A DNA stretch of 64,000 nt, from contig NZ_MXPU01000005.1 of NCBI RefSeq assembly GCF_002204185.1, positions 310,001 through 374,000 on the forward strand. Reading direction: 5' to 3'. The DNA is from Rhizobium esperanzae (GTDB lineage Bacteria > Pseudomonadota > Alphaproteobacteria > Rhizobiales > Rhizobiaceae). Each line of letters starts with the position of its first letter. Positions within the stretch are counted from its first letter, which is position 1. Positions 8,132 to 17,440 of the stretch are shown in pieces. Under the pieces are notes generated by a model that saw only the letters and a list, made by a program, of their open reading frames with translations, was not told the DNA's origin and ran no database searches. Made by a program: the position numbers and the translations under genes.

Positions 8132-9625
8132 ATGAGCGGATATGTTCTGGCGATCGATCAGGGAACGACGTCGACACGGGCGATTGTTTTTGATGGCGAC
8201 ATGCAGGTCGTCGGCAAGGGCCAGAAGGAATTCACCCAGATCTATCCGCGCTCCGGCTGGGTCGAGCATGACCCTGAGGAGATCTGGGATTCGGTCGTCG
8301 CCACCGTCAAGATGGCGCTACGCGAAGCGAAGCTGACGGCGAAGGACATCGCCGCGCTTGGCATCACCAACCAGCGCGAGACCGTGGTCGTCTGGGAGCG
8401 CGAGACCGGCCGGCCGATCCAAAATGCCATCGTCTGGCAGGACCGGCGCACGGCAAGCTATTGCGACAACCTGAAACGGCAGGATCTGGAGCGGGTTTTT
8501 ACCAGGAAAACCGGCCTCATCCTCGATCCCTATTTCTCCGGCACGAAGCTCTCCTGGATGCTCGCCAACGTGAAGGGGGCGCGGACGCGTGCGGCCAGAG
8601 GCGATCTCTGCTTCGGGACGATCGACACGTTCCTGATCTGGCGGCTCACCGGCGGCAAGAGCTTCGTGACCGACGCGACCAATGCCTCACGCACGCTGAT
8701 GTACAACATTGCCGAAAATGCATGGGACGAGGATCTGCTCGACATTCTGAGAGTGCCGGCCGCCATGCTGCCTGAGGTCAAGGACTGCGCCGCCGATTTC
8801 GGCACGGTCGATCCGGAGATTTTCGGCGCCGCGATCCCGATCCTTGGTGTCGCCGGCGACCAGCAGGCGGCGACCATCGGTCAGGCCTGCTTTGCGCCCG
8901 GCATGCTGAAATCGACTTACGGCACCGGCTGTTTTGCGCTGCTCAATACCGGCGCCGATATGGTGCGTTCGAAAAACCGGCTGTTGACCACCATTGCCTA
9001 CCGCCTGAACGGCGAGACGACCTATGCGCTCGAAGGTTCGATCTTCATCGCGGGTGCTGCCGTGCAATGGCTGCGGGACGGGCTTCGCATCATCGGTAAT
9101 GCCGCCGAGACCAATGTGCTTGCCGAAAAGGCCGATCCGACGCAGGAGGTCTATCTCGTCCCGGCCTTCACCGGCCTCGGCGCGCCATATTGGGATGCCC
9201 AGGCGCGCGGCGCGATTTTCGGGCTGACGCGCAACAGTGGTCCAGCGGAGCTTTCCCGCGCGGCGCTCGAAGCCGTCTGCTACCAGACCCGCGACCTGCT
9301 CGACGCCATGCAGAAGGACTGGAAGAACGGCGCCGAGGATACGGTGCTCCGCGTCGACGGCGGCATGGTCGCCTCCGACTGGACGATGCAGCGCCTCGCC
9401 GACCTGCTCGACGCCCCGGTCGACCGCCCGGTGATCCTGGAGACGACGGCGCTGGGCGCAGCCTGGCTCGCCGGCAGCCAGGCGGGGGTCTGGCCTGATA
9501 GGGACGGCTTTTCGGCGACGTGGAAACGCGATCGGCGGTTCGAGCCCGACATGGACGAGAAGGCGCGGGCGGCAAAGCTCAAGGGCTGGAAGAATGCGGT
9601 CAGGCGGACATTGAGCGAGGGGTGA
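8132..9625 (+). CDS. glpK: Glycerol kinase GlpK
   Basis: 497 residues, the normal family length, from an ATG preceded by AGGGAGAGG. It phosphorylates glycerol to glycerol 3-phosphate in the cytoplasm. The FGGY-kinase phosphate-binding motif [15 protein letters not shown] is at residues 7-21. [17 protein letters not shown] and the C-terminal ATP-site segment [16 protein letters not shown] and [13 protein letters not shown] are also present. The longer frame from 8048 would start inside an inverted repeat and is rejected. No glp transporter or dehydrogenase is adjacent. Confidence 0.97.
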   Translation: MSGYVLAIDQGTTSTRAIVFDGDMQVVGKGQKEFTQIYPRSGWVEHDPEEIWDSVVATVKMALREAKLTAKDIAALGITNQRETVVVWERETGRPIQNAIVWQDRRTASYCDNLKRQDLERVFTRKTGLILDPYFSGTKLSWMLANVKGARTRAARGDLCFGTIDTFLIWRLTGGKSFVTDATNASRTLMYNIAENAWDEDLLDILRVPAAMLPEVKDCAADFGTVDPEIFGAAIPILGVAGDQQAATIGQACFAPGMLKSTYGTGCFALLNTGADMVRSKNRLLTTIAYRLNGETTYALEGSIFIAGAAVQWLRDGLRIIGNAAETNVLAEKADPTQEVYLVPAFTGLGAPYWDAQARGAIFGLTRNSGPAELSRAALEAVCYQTRDLLDAMQKDWKNGAEDTVLRVDGGMVASDWTMQRLADLLDAPVDRPVILETTALGAAWLAGSQAGVWPDRDGFSATWKRDRRFEPDMDEKARAAKLKGWKNAVRRTLSEG

Positions 9626-9645
9626 CGAAAGGACAGGTGTTCCTG

Positions 9646-9860
9646 TCAGCTCAACCAGTTCTCGACATCGCGGGCCGTATACCACTGCAGCGACGAAGAT
9701 GCCCTAAGGCATGAGTTCGTAGATTGCGACATAGCGCCCTTCAATGAGAATCCGCGCTGTCAGACTCAACTCAGGGCGTGGCGAGCCCATGTGCGGGTGC
9801 TCGGCGGCAAGCAGATGGCGCTTCCACTTCGTCAACAATTTTTTGATGCGGTCTGTCGGG
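9646..9860 (-). pseudogene. Remnant of a ParE/RelE-type toxin gene
   Basis: Read leftward, the frame gives HLLAAEHPHMGSPRPELS, then RILIEGRYVAIYELMP, then a TAG stop at about 9704. Translation continues in frame as GIFVAAVVYGP, and after a one-base shift as RDVENWLS followed by TGA at 9646-9648. This matches the C-terminal half of ParE toxins (PxMGxxRPEL, then GxYxxxYxxxxxG, then VxxGARDxE). The N-terminal half and any antitoxin are missing. The in-frame stop and the frameshift make it a dead remnant. The family call is mine by pattern. Confidence 0.6.
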
Positions 9861-9901
9861 TAAGCGGTTACTCCTTCGTCATTCGGAAAGAGGAGTGACC
9901 G

Positions 9902-10276
9902 ATGCTTTATGCAATCCTTTGTTACGCCCATGAGGAAACCGTCTTCGCCTGGAGCAAGGAGGAGGAGGCTGCCGTCATGGAAAAGCTTTACGCCGTGCAG
10001 GAGCCGCTTGCCAAAGCCGGCAAGCTGGGGCCTGTCGGCCGGCTGATGCCGACGACGGCGGCGACGACCGTGCGCAAGGGCAAGGACGAAGCTCTCGTCA
10101 TCGATGGGCCTTTCGCGGAAACGAAAGAGGCGCTTCTCGGCTTCTACGTCGTTGATTTCGATACGCTGGAGGAGGCAGTCGCCTTCTCGAAACAGCTATC
10201 CGCCGTCAATCCCGGCTCCACCTCTTACGAAATTCGGCCTTTCTACGTGTTCAGGCCGGGAGATGCTGCATCATGA
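9902..10276 (+). CDS. DGPF/YCII-domain protein partnered with an ECF sigma factor
   Basis: 124 residues, start set by AAAGAGGAG just upstream. It carries the YCII/DGPF fold: MLYAILCYAHEETVFAWSKE at the N-terminus and the signature VIDGPFAETKEALLGFYVVD at about 61-80. The C-terminus is EIRPFYVFRPG. The stop overlaps the start of the sigma factor gene by four bases (ATGA), so they are translationally coupled. DGPF proteins accompany ECF42-type sigma factors in many genomes; their biochemical role is not known. Confidence 0.88.
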   Translation: MLYAILCYAHEETVFAWSKEEEAAVMEKLYAVQEPLAKAGKLGPVGRLMPTTAATTVRKGKDEALVIDGPFAETKEALLGFYVVDFDTLEEAVAFSKQLSAVNPGSTSYEIRPFYVFRPGDAAS

Positions 10277-11532
10277 CCGACATTGCCTGGATCGACCTCG
10301 CGCTTGCCTCTGCCCGCCCGAAGGCGCTCGGCGCGCTGTTGCGCTATTTCCGCGATCTCGATACCGCGGAAGAGGCGTTCCAGGAGGCATGCCTCAGGGC
10401 GATCCGGACATGGCCGGAAAAGGGGCCGCCGCGCGATCCGACGGCCTGGCTCATTTTCGTCGGTCGCAACAGCGGTATCGATGCGGTGCGCAAACGCTCA
10501 AAGCTCCAGGCGCTCCCGGATGAGGACGTCATTTCCGATACCGAGGATGCCGAAAGCGATATTGCCGAGCGGCTGGACGATTCCCACTATCGCGACGATA
10601 TCCTGCGGCTTCTCTTCATCTGCTGCCATCCCGATCTGCCGGCGACCCAGCAGATCGCGCTGGCGCTGCGCATCGTGTCCGGCCTTTCGGTACCGCAGAT
10701 CGCGCGCGCATTCCTGGTCTCCGAAAGCGCCATGGAGCAGCGCATCACCCGGGCCAAGGCGCGTGTCGCGAAGGCGGGCGTGCCTTTCGAAACGCCGAGC
10801 CCCGAGGAGCGGGCGGAGCGGCTTTCGATCGTCAGTACCATGATCTATCTGATCTTCAACGAGGGCTACAGTCAGGCCGACCCTAGACATGAGGCGGCAG
10901 CCTTCAGCGACGAGGCGATCCGGCTCGCGCGGCTGATGCTGCGGATCTTTCCCGCCGAACCCGAACTGATGGGACTGCTCGCGCTGATGCTTCTGCAAAT
11001 CTCGCGCCGGCCAGCGCGGTTCAGCGCCGAAGGCGAGATCGTGCTGCTCGAGGATCAGGACCGCTCTCTCTGGGACCAGCTTTTCATCAACGAGGCCCTG
11101 GCGCTGCTCGACAAGGCGCTGCGCCACCGCCAACCCGGACCTTATCAGCTGCAGGCGGCCATTGCCGCCGTTCATTCCCGGGCAAAGCGGGCTGAAGATA
11201 CCGACTGGGTCGAGATCGATCTGCTGTATCGCGCGCTGGAACGCATTCAGCCATCGCCCGTCGTAACGCTCAATCGCGCGGTCGTTGTTTCCAAGCTGCG
11301 CGGGCCGCAGGAGGCGCTGGATCTCATCGATCCGCTCGGCGAGAAACTCGACGGTTATTTCTATTATCATGGGCTGCGTGGCAATCTCTTGAAGCAACTC
11401 GGCCGCCACGGTCAGGCTCGCGAAGCCTTCGATCGCGCCATCGCGCTTGCCCATTCGGCGGCGGAAGCCGCCCATATCCGCCGGCAGATCGACAAGATGC
11501 AGGAAGAGGCGGCGCAGCCGATTGCAAATTAA
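10273..11532 (+). CDS. ECF42-type RNA polymerase sigma factor with C-terminal extension
   Basis: 419 residues, far longer than a plain ECF sigma factor (about 180). Region 2 (about 10-80) includes RYFRDLDTAEEAFQEACLRA and DPTAWLIFVGRNSGIDAVRK. Region 4 (about 115-170) includes ALRIVSGLSVPQIARAFLVS. The remaining ~240 residues (from MIYLIFNEGYSQAD) are helical and repeat-like, ending in a TPR-like segment (GLRGNLLKQLGRHGQAREAF). This layout, with an upstream DGPF gene, is that of ECF42, whose extension rather than an anti-sigma factor is thought to control activity. No anti-sigma gene is present here. Confidence 0.9.
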   Translation: MTDIAWIDLALASARPKALGALLRYFRDLDTAEEAFQEACLRAIRTWPEKGPPRDPTAWLIFVGRNSGIDAVRKRSKLQALPDEDVISDTEDAESDIAERLDDSHYRDDILRLLFICCHPDLPATQQIALALRIVSGLSVPQIARAFLVSESAMEQRITRAKARVAKAGVPFETPSPEERAERLSIVSTMIYLIFNEGYSQADPRHEAAAFSDEAIRLARLMLRIFPAEPELMGLLALMLLQISRRPARFSAEGEIVLLEDQDRSLWDQLFINEALALLDKALRHRQPGPYQLQAAIAAVHSRAKRAEDTDWVEIDLLYRALERIQPSPVVTLNRAVVVSKLRGPQEALDLIDPLGEKLDGYFYYHGLRGNLLKQLGRHGQAREAFDRAIALAHSAAEAAHIRRQIDKMQEEAAQPIAN

Positions 11533-11621
11533 TTTCGGCGTGCCGTCGGAACGGCGAACTTCGACACGTCCTTGTAATAACCTGAAACCAACGGGTTTCA
11601 CTCAAACGGAGAGATGTTGAA

Positions 11622-12089
11622 ATGACCGCCAGCACGCAACATGAACTCGTCCTTGTTCGCGAATTCGACGCTTCGCGCGAGAAGATTTACAAAGCCTGGA
11701 CCGATCCGGAGCTGCTGAAGCAATGGTTCGTGCCGCGCCCCTGGGGTGTGGCGGAAGCAACGCTCGACGTGCGGCCCGGCGGCTCCAGCGTCGTCGTCAT
11801 GCAGGATCCCGAGGGCAATCAGTATCCGAACCGCGGCGTCTATCTGGAGGTCGTCGAGAACGAGAAGATCGTGTTCACCGACGCCTATAGCAGCGCCTGG
11901 GTACCGTCGGAAAAACCCTTCTTCACCGGCGTCATCCTGCTCGAAGACCTCGGCAACGGTCGCACGAAATATACGGCCAAGGCGCTGCACTGGCGCGCCG
12001 AGGACAAGGAAGCGCACGAGAAGATGGGCTTCCATGAGGGGTGGGGCAAAGCTGCTGATCAGTTGGCGGAGCTGCTGGCGAAGATGTGA
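11622..12089 (+). CDS. SRPBCC/AHSA1-type protein
   Basis: 155 residues with the start region VREFDASREKIYKAWTDPEL and then WFVPRPWGVAEATLDVRPGG, which is the START-like AHSA1 (Hsp90 ATPase activator homologue 1) fold. C-terminal FHEGWGKAADQLAELLAKM completes the domain. It follows the ECF42 sigma gene by 89 bp in the same direction. AHSA1-type and DGPF-type genes are often neighbours of this sigma group, so it may be a target of the sigma factor. The ligand is unknown. GAGAGATGTTGAA precedes the start. Confidence 0.85.
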   Translation: MTASTQHELVLVREFDASREKIYKAWTDPELLKQWFVPRPWGVAEATLDVRPGGSSVVVMQDPEGNQYPNRGVYLEVVENEKIVFTDAYSSAWVPSEKPFFTGVILLEDLGNGRTKYTAKALHWRAEDKEAHEKMGFHEGWGKAADQLAELLAKM

Positions 12090-12486
12090 GCGGCGGGGCG
12101 TGGCGCTTCAGGTAAGGTCTGAGGCGGCTTGGAAGATGATTCCGCCGGTGGCTGGAAGTCGTTGAATTCAGATTCGAATTGGTGGTTCGGGTTCGTGCTT
12201 CGGTCGCGGCTCCGGTGCGCGTGACACCCCCCTCTGCCCTGCCGGGCATCTCCCCACAGGTGGGGAGATCGGCAAGCGGGTGGACCGTCGCTCCCTCTCT
12301 GCGACAGGGCAGAGGGGGTGGCCACGGCGCAAAGACTCCTTGTCGTTTCGCCGATCAAGCTCGGTCGACAATAACACGTTCGCGAAAATCACCGCGCCGC
12401 CTATCAAGATTCTCGAACAATCCGTTCCACAATTTGTATTTGCGCTCCATCACCGCCATCCTTATCTCCGGATCGAGTTCAACAGG
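12090..12486. other. Long intergenic region dominated by a palindromic element
   Basis: The stretch separates the AHSA1-type gene from the monooxygenase gene. Its middle (12215-12330) is a repeat element described separately. The remaining 12331-12486 is less GC-rich and probably carries the monooxygenase promoter, but no box could be assigned. An open frame from 12280 reads through the repeat and is not taken as coding. Confidence 0.5.
12215..12330. repeat. Palindromic intergenic element (CCCTCTGCCCTG type)
   Basis: Outer arms CACCCCCCTCTGCCCTG and CAGGGCAGAGGGGGTG are near-perfect complements about 75 bp apart. Inside is a second hairpin, TCTCCCCACAGGTGGGGAGA. The two-palindrome layout is the same as in the other RIME-like elements here, but the sequence is a different subfamily. 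Confidence 0.75.
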
Positions 12487-13557
12487 ATGCCGACGATGGA
12501 ACTGGGTCTTTACACATTCGCCGATGTCAATCCCAATCCCTCCCGCAGTAAGGGAGCTGAAGGGGCCGAGCGGCTGAAGCATCTGATCGAGGAGATCGAG
12601 CTTGCCGATCAGGTGGGGCTCGACGTCTTCGGGCTCGGCGAACATCATCGGCCGGATTATGCGGTATCGGCCCCCGCCGTGGCGCTGGCCGCCGCGGCCG
12701 TCAAGACAAAAAACATCCGGCTGACCAGCGCCGTGACTGTGCTCTCCTCCGATGATCCGGTGCGTGTGTTCCAGCAGTTTTCGACGCTTGATCTGATTTC
12801 CAACGGCCGTGCCGAGATCATGGCAGGGCGTGGGTCTTTCATCGAGTCCTTCCCGCTGTTCGGCTACAACCTTGAGGATTACGATCAGCTTTTCGAGGAG
12901 AAGCTCGATCTGCTGCTGGCGTTGCGCAAGGACGAGACCGTCGCGTGGAAGGGTGAGCTTCGCGCGGCGATCAACGGACGCGGTGTCTATCCCAGGCCGC
13001 TGCAGGATCCGCTGCCGCTCTGGGTCGCGGTCGGCGGCACACCACAGTCTGTGGCGCGCGCCGGAGCGCTCGGACTGCCGGTGGCGCTCGCGATCATCGG
13101 CGGCGAGCCGCGCCGTTTCGCGCCGCTCTTCGATCTCTACCGCGAGGCTGCGCGCCGGGCAGGGCAGGATCAGGCGAAGTTGAAGACCAGCATCAATGTC
13201 CATGGCTTCATCGCCGACACGACGGAGAGAGCCGCTGACCAGTTCTACGGCCCGCAGGCCGAGGTGATGAACCGTATCGGCCGCGAGCGCGGCTGGGGAC
13301 CGACGAGCCGAGCGCATTTCGATCTGTCGCGCGGGCCGAACGGCGCGCTCTTCCTCGGCGATCCGGAGGCGGTTGCGGAAAAGATCATCGCCCATCATGC
13401 GATATTCAAGAACGACCGCTTCCTGCTGCAGATGGCGATCGGCCTGATGCCGCATGAGCAGATCATGCGCGGCATCGAGCTCTACGGCACGAAAGTCGCG
13501 CCGATCGTCAGAAAGGCATTGACTGAAAGGGGTGAAGGGGCGAAAGCCACGGCCTAA
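12487..13557 (+). CDS. Luciferase-like (LLM) flavin-dependent monooxygenase
   Basis: 356 residues from the ATG at 12487; an ATG at 12496 has slightly better spacing from AACAGG. The bacterial luciferase fold is visible in [20 protein letters not shown] (about 35-55), [20 protein letters not shown] and [21 protein letters not shown]-terminal [16 protein letters not shown] is also typical. Members use reduced FMN and oxygen on varied substrates, and the substrate here is unknown. The gene stands alone between a repeat and map. The longer frame back to 12280 enters the repeat and is rejected. Confidence 0.88.
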   Translation: MPTMELGLYTFADVNPNPSRSKGAEGAERLKHLIEEIELADQVGLDVFGLGEHHRPDYAVSAPAVALAAAAVKTKNIRLTSAVTVLSSDDPVRVFQQFSTLDLISNGRAEIMAGRGSFIESFPLFGYNLEDYDQLFEEKLDLLLALRKDETVAWKGELRAAINGRGVYPRPLQDPLPLWVAVGGTPQSVARAGALGLPVALAIIGGEPRRFAPLFDLYREAARRAGQDQAKLKTSINVHGFIADTTERAADQFYGPQAEVMNRIGRERGWGPTSRAHFDLSRGPNGALFLGDPEAVAEKIIAHHAIFKNDRFLLQMAIGLMPHEQIMRGIELYGTKVAPIVRKALTERGEGAKATA

Positions 13558-13639
13558 TTAGTGCAACTCCTCAGCGCGTCCTCCCGGACGCGTGCTCCAA
13601 GACGGCTGCGGCCGTCCCGCGCAAGGCGGGAAGAGACGA

Positions 13640-14398
13640 ATGGTAATCGCAAACGACGATGAACTGACAAAGCTCAAGGAGATCGGCCGGATCTGCGCCA
13701 ACGCCATACAGGTGATGGCGGCGGCGATGGAGCCCGGCATGACGACGCTCGAGCTCGACCGGATCGGCCGCAAGGTGCTCGAGGATTCCGGCGCGCGCTC
13801 GGCGCCGGAGTTCTGCTACCAGTTTCCCGGCGCCACCTGCATCAGCGTCAACGAAGAAATCGCCCACGGCATTCCAGGCGCGCGTGTCATCCAGGCCGGA
13901 GACCTGATCAATATCGACGTCTCGGCGGAAAAGGATGGCTTCTTCGCCGATACCGGCGCTTCCTTTGCGATGCCGCCGGTCAAGCCGAAGATCGAACGCC
14001 TCTGCCGCGACGGCAAGCGGGCGCTCTGGGTGGGCCTTAATCAGGTGAAAGCGGGCGAGCCGCTGGCAAAGATCGGCACCGCCGTCGGCGCTTTCGCGCA
14101 GAAGAACCGCTACACGCTGGTCGCCAATCTGGCGAGCCACGGCGTCGGCCGCTCGCTGCACGAGGAGCCGGCCGAGCTCTCGACCTGGCCGGACCCTTCG
14201 GAAAAACGCGTGATGACGGATGGCCTCGTCTTCACCGTCGAGCCGTTTCTTTCGCTCGGCGCGACCTGGGCCGAAGGCGGCGACGATGCGTGGACGCTCT
14301 ATGCCGATCCGAAGGCGCCGACCGTGCAATTTGAGCACACGGTGGTTGCGACGCGGAACGGACCGGTGATTCTGACTTTGCCGGATGGGCGGGGGTAG
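13640..14398 (+). CDS. map: Type I methionine aminopeptidase
   Basis: 252 residues, start at ATG after GGGAAGAGACGA. It removes the initiator methionine from new proteins. The five metal ligands of the family can be placed: Asp in INIDVSAEKDGF, Asp in FADTGASFAM, His in ASHGVGRSLHEEP, Glu in FTVEPFLS and Glu in QFEHTVVAT. The active-site segment GFFADTGASFAM differs from the usual GYHGDTSRTF of the housekeeping enzyme, and SLHEEP replaces the usual FHEEP. This suggests a second, divergent MetAP paralogue rather than the essential copy. Confidence 0.9.
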   Translation: MVIANDDELTKLKEIGRICANAIQVMAAAMEPGMTTLELDRIGRKVLEDSGARSAPEFCYQFPGATCISVNEEIAHGIPGARVIQAGDLINIDVSAEKDGFFADTGASFAMPPVKPKIERLCRDGKRALWVGLNQVKAGEPLAKIGTAVGAFAQKNRYTLVANLASHGVGRSLHEEPAELSTWPDPSEKRVMTDGLVFTVEPFLSLGATWAEGGDDAWTLYADPKAPTVQFEHTVVATRNGPVILTLPDGRG

Positions 14399-14418
14399 GG
14401 TTTCATCGTCAGCGCACC

Positions 14419-14516
14419 CGCTCGTCCTTCGAGGCCTCTGCGGGGCGCCTAGCGCGGCATCCTCCAAAGCCCCTCATGTTGAGGTGCGCGGCCCATAGAA
14501 CGAAGCCTCGAAGCAC
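14419..14516. repeat. Probable palindromic intergenic element
   Basis: CTCGTCCTTCGAGGC at the left and GCCTCGAAGCACG at the right are partial complements, with CCCCTCATGTTGAGG as an inner hairpin. The same words (CTTCGAGGC, GCCTCGAAG) recur at 58575-58590 and 58858-58870. Degenerate; boundaries approximate. Confidence 0.5.
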
Positions 14517-14643
14517 GCCGCAGCGCCGCTCCTTGCATCATCGAACTCGGAGCGCTCACCTCATCCGTCGACTTTCGCAGAATTGATCGATCGATCAGAA
14601 ATACTCGTTTGTGGCGATCGTGCTGCGGCGCGATAAGCGGTGC

Positions 14644-15828
14644 ATGCTTTCCCGCCCCCCTCGCTCCCCGCCGAATCTCGTCTCTACCGCCGCTGCCGGC
14701 GCCGTCGCCATGGCGGCGGCCATGGGCTTCGGGCGTTTCTCTTACACGCCGATCCTGCCTGGCATGATGAGCGGTGTGCCGCTTTCTGCGGCGGATGCCG
14801 GCTTTATCGCTTCGGCCAATTTCGTCGGTTATCTCGTCGGCGCCGTGCTGGCGGCCTATGGCTGGGCGGCGGGGCGCGAACGGCTGGTGGCGCTCTTGGC
14901 ACTGCTTGCCAACGCGATCCTGCTCGCCGCCATGGCGGCCACCGATTCCGTCGCGATCTTTGCGGTCATCCGGTTCCTGGCCGGCCTTGCCAGCGCCTTC
15001 GCAATGGTTTTCACCTCGTCGATCGTGCTCAGCCACGGGACTGCTGCCGGCAATGACCATGTGCAGGCGGCGCATTTCGGGGGGCCGGGTGCGGGCATCG
15101 CGCTTTCGTCGGTCATGGTGCTGCTGATCGGTCTTGGCTTTCACGACGAGCCGGGCGGCTGGCGCGCCGATTGGATCGGCGGGGCGCTCTATTGCGCGGC
15201 AAGTCTCGCCATTGTCTGGTGGCTCTTGCCCGTGGCGCCGGCGCAATCGCTGCAGACGGGCAAGGAACCGGCGCTCAACTGGAGCCGGCCGATGGTGCTT
15301 GTCACGCTCTCCTACGGCCTGTTCGGCTTCGGCTACGTTATCACGGCGACCTTCCTCGTCACCATCGCACGCATGGCGGCGACGGGGGCTTTCGTCGAAT
15401 TTCTCTGCTGGTTCATTGCCGGTGTGACGGCGGCGGTGGCGCTGTTTGCCTGGAAGCCGTTGGTCAGGCCGCTCGGGCTCGGCGGCGTCTATGTCGCGGC
15501 GCTCTTCATCGAGGCGGCCGGTGTGCTCGCCACCGTAGCGCTGCCGCCCTCGGTCGCGCCGCTGATCGGCGGTGCGTTATTCGGAGCGACGTTCCTTGCG
15601 ATCACAGCCTACGGACTGCAGATCGGCCGCAAGCTTTCGCCCAAGAGCCCGCGGCGGATCCTGGCGATGATGACAGCCGCCTTCGGCGTCGGCCAGATCG
15701 TCGGGCCGATTGTTGCCGGCTGGATTGCCGAACGCTCGGGCAGCTTTACCCTGCCGACGGTGATCGCTGCCGCAGCACTTCTTGTCTGCGCGGCGCTCGT
15801 AATGCCCGTCATCAGGAAAGTCGCCTAA
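14644..15828 (+). CDS. MFS transporter, YbfB/YjiJ family
   Basis: 394 residues from the ATG at 14644 (an upstream start at 14611 is possible). About twelve hydrophobic segments are spread along the protein. The N-terminal AMGFGRFSYTPILPGMM and SAADAGFIASANFVGYLVGA are the hallmark of the YbfB/YjiJ group of major facilitator permeases. The C-terminal TAAFGVGQIVGPIVAGWIAE is the matching helix of the second half. Substrate is unknown; some relatives are suggested to export small metabolites. No regulator lies next to it. Confidence 0.88.
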   Translation: MLSRPPRSPPNLVSTAAAGAVAMAAAMGFGRFSYTPILPGMMSGVPLSAADAGFIASANFVGYLVGAVLAAYGWAAGRERLVALLALLANAILLAAMAATDSVAIFAVIRFLAGLASAFAMVFTSSIVLSHGTAAGNDHVQAAHFGGPGAGIALSSVMVLLIGLGFHDEPGGWRADWIGGALYCAASLAIVWWLLPVAPAQSLQTGKEPALNWSRPMVLVTLSYGLFGFGYVITATFLVTIARMAATGAFVEFLCWFIAGVTAAVALFAWKPLVRPLGLGGVYVAALFIEAAGVLATVALPPSVAPLIGGALFGATFLAITAYGLQIGRKLSPKSPRRILAMMTAAFGVGQIVGPIVAGWIAERSGSFTLPTVIAAAALLVCAALVMPVIRKVA

Positions 15829-15951
15829 CCGGTTACATCTGCGTAACAATCGGCCAAACCCATTGCTGCTTCCTTCGAACTGCCGTAGTTTCCGGCACAA
15901 TCAGTGTTCCGACACTCCCGAGACTCACAGTTCAGGAAAGCAAAGCCCCCC

Positions 15952-17217
15952 GTGTTTCATTCCTTCTTTCCCCAGCCGAAACCTTTCTTCGTTTCGCTTG
16001 TCGTCTGGACGCTAATTTCAATATTGGGCTGGTATTTCTTCGCAGCCGGTCTCGGCGCGTCGCTCGGCTTTGCGCCAGTTCCGGAAGAGCAGCAGCCGAT
16101 CGATCTTTCCTTCTTCTTGCTGCCCGAGAATATCTGGTTCTACAGCTATTTCTTTCTATCGGCGATCATCTTCTGCGGCGTATGGCATCTGAGGGCGCTG
16201 CACCATCCGTGGAAGCTGTGGTCGATCTGGGGTTCGGCGCTCATCATTTTCGTGACCTATTTCGGCGTGCAGATCACGGTCGTGATCAACAATTGGCGCC
16301 GCCCGTTCGGCGACCTTCTGCAGAATGCCCTGTCGAAGCAGCCGGGCATTTCAGTAGACAATTTCTATAACCTGATGTGGGTCTTCTGTCAGATCGCGTT
16401 CCTCAGCATGTTCGTGTCGATCATGACTGACTTCTTCACCAGCCACTACATCTTCCGCTGGCGCGCCGCGATGAACGATTTCTATATGTCGAAGTGGGAA
16501 AAGCTGCGGCACATCGAAGGCGCTTCGCAGCGCGTGCAGGAAGACACGATGCGTTTTTCGAGCACGCTCGAAGGTCTTGGCATCAGCCTCATCAATTCGG
16601 TGATGACGCTCGTGGTGTTCCTTCCGATCCTTCTGGCACTATCACATTATGTGACCGAGCTGCCGGTCATCGGACCGCTGGCGAATTCGCTCTTCTGGCT
16701 GGCGCTCTTCTGGTCGGCATTCGGCACGCTGCTCCTGGCGGTCGCCGGTATCAAGCTGCCGGGCCTGAACTTCCGCAATCAGCGCGTAGAAGCCGCCTAT
16801 CGCAAGGAACTCGTCTACGGTGAGGACCATGCGGAGCGGGCGCAACCGCTGACGGTCAGGGAGCTTTTCAACAACGTTCGGCGGAACTATTTCCGCATGT
16901 ATTTCCACTACATGTATTTCAATGTCGCCCGCTATTTCTACATTCAGGCGGACGCGCTTTTCGTGATCTTCATGCTGGTGCCGACGATCGTGGCCGGGAC
17001 GATCACCTACGGTATCTTTCAGCAGATCTCGACCGCCTTCGGCCAAGTCAGCAACTCGTTCCAGTATCTGGTCAATTCCTGGACGACGATCATCGAGCTG
17101 CTGTCCATCCACAAGCGCCTCAAGGCCTTCGAGGCAGCCATCGACGACGAGCCGCTGCCTGCCATCGATCGGCACTATCTGGAGCGCGAGGCGGGTGTCG
17201 TGCATGCGGATGGTTGA
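15952..17217 (+). CDS. bacA: Peptide transporter BacA (SbmA/BacA family)
   Basis: 421 residues from a GTG at 15952, chosen because BacA proteins begin with a short FxSFFPxPK segment (here VFHSFFPQPKPFFVSLVVW); an ATG at 15904 would add 16 residues. Several transmembrane helices are visible up to residue ~370. Conserved stretches are NNWRRPFGDLLQNAL, FFTSHYIFRWRAAMNDFYM, RIQEDT-like RVQEDTMRFS and FQYLVNSWTTIIELLSIHKR. The family is an ATP-binding-domain-free, proton-driven peptide importer of the inner membrane. BacA is needed for bacteroid survival in legumes that make NCR peptides and affects very-long-chain lipid A. No partner gene is adjacent. Confidence 0.95.
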   Translation: MFHSFFPQPKPFFVSLVVWTLISILGWYFFAAGLGASLGFAPVPEEQQPIDLSFFLLPENIWFYSYFFLSAIIFCGVWHLRALHHPWKLWSIWGSALIIFVTYFGVQITVVINNWRRPFGDLLQNALSKQPGISVDNFYNLMWVFCQIAFLSMFVSIMTDFFTSHYIFRWRAAMNDFYMSKWEKLRHIEGASQRVQEDTMRFSSTLEGLGISLINSVMTLVVFLPILLALSHYVTELPVIGPLANSLFWLALFWSAFGTLLLAVAGIKLPGLNFRNQRVEAAYRKELVYGEDHAERAQPLTVRELFNNVRRNYFRMYFHYMYFNVARYFYIQADALFVIFMLVPTIVAGTITYGIFQQISTAFGQVSNSFQYLVNSWTTIIELLSIHKRLKAFEAAIDDEPLPAIDRHYLEREAGVVHADG

Positions 17218-17241
17218 TGGGTAGGATTTGGCGGGCGAGGT

Positions 17242-17415
17242 GGTGCCGTGCGGCCCCCTCATCCGGCTGCCGCCACCTTCTCCCCGAGGGGAGAAGAGAC
17301 CCGTGGCAATGCCTCGCCTTATCCATCGCTTGAGAGAATTTTCGTCGACTTTGCGATTCCCTCTTCTCCCCAGAGGGGAGAGCCCGTCAGGGCGGATGAG
17401 GGGGCCACACGGCAC
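17242..17415. repeat. RIME-like element with 24-bp outer arms
   Basis: The left end (17242-17265, beginning GGTGCCGTGCGGCCCC) and right end (17392-17415) are complements over 24 bp with one mismatch. Inner hairpins are TCTCCCCGAGGGGAGA and TCTCCCCAGAGGGGAGA. It lies between the convergent bacA and deacetylase genes and shares its ends with the element at 5453. Confidence 0.85.
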
Positions 17416-17440
17416 CGCCCCTCGTTCTCAAAAGCGTTCG

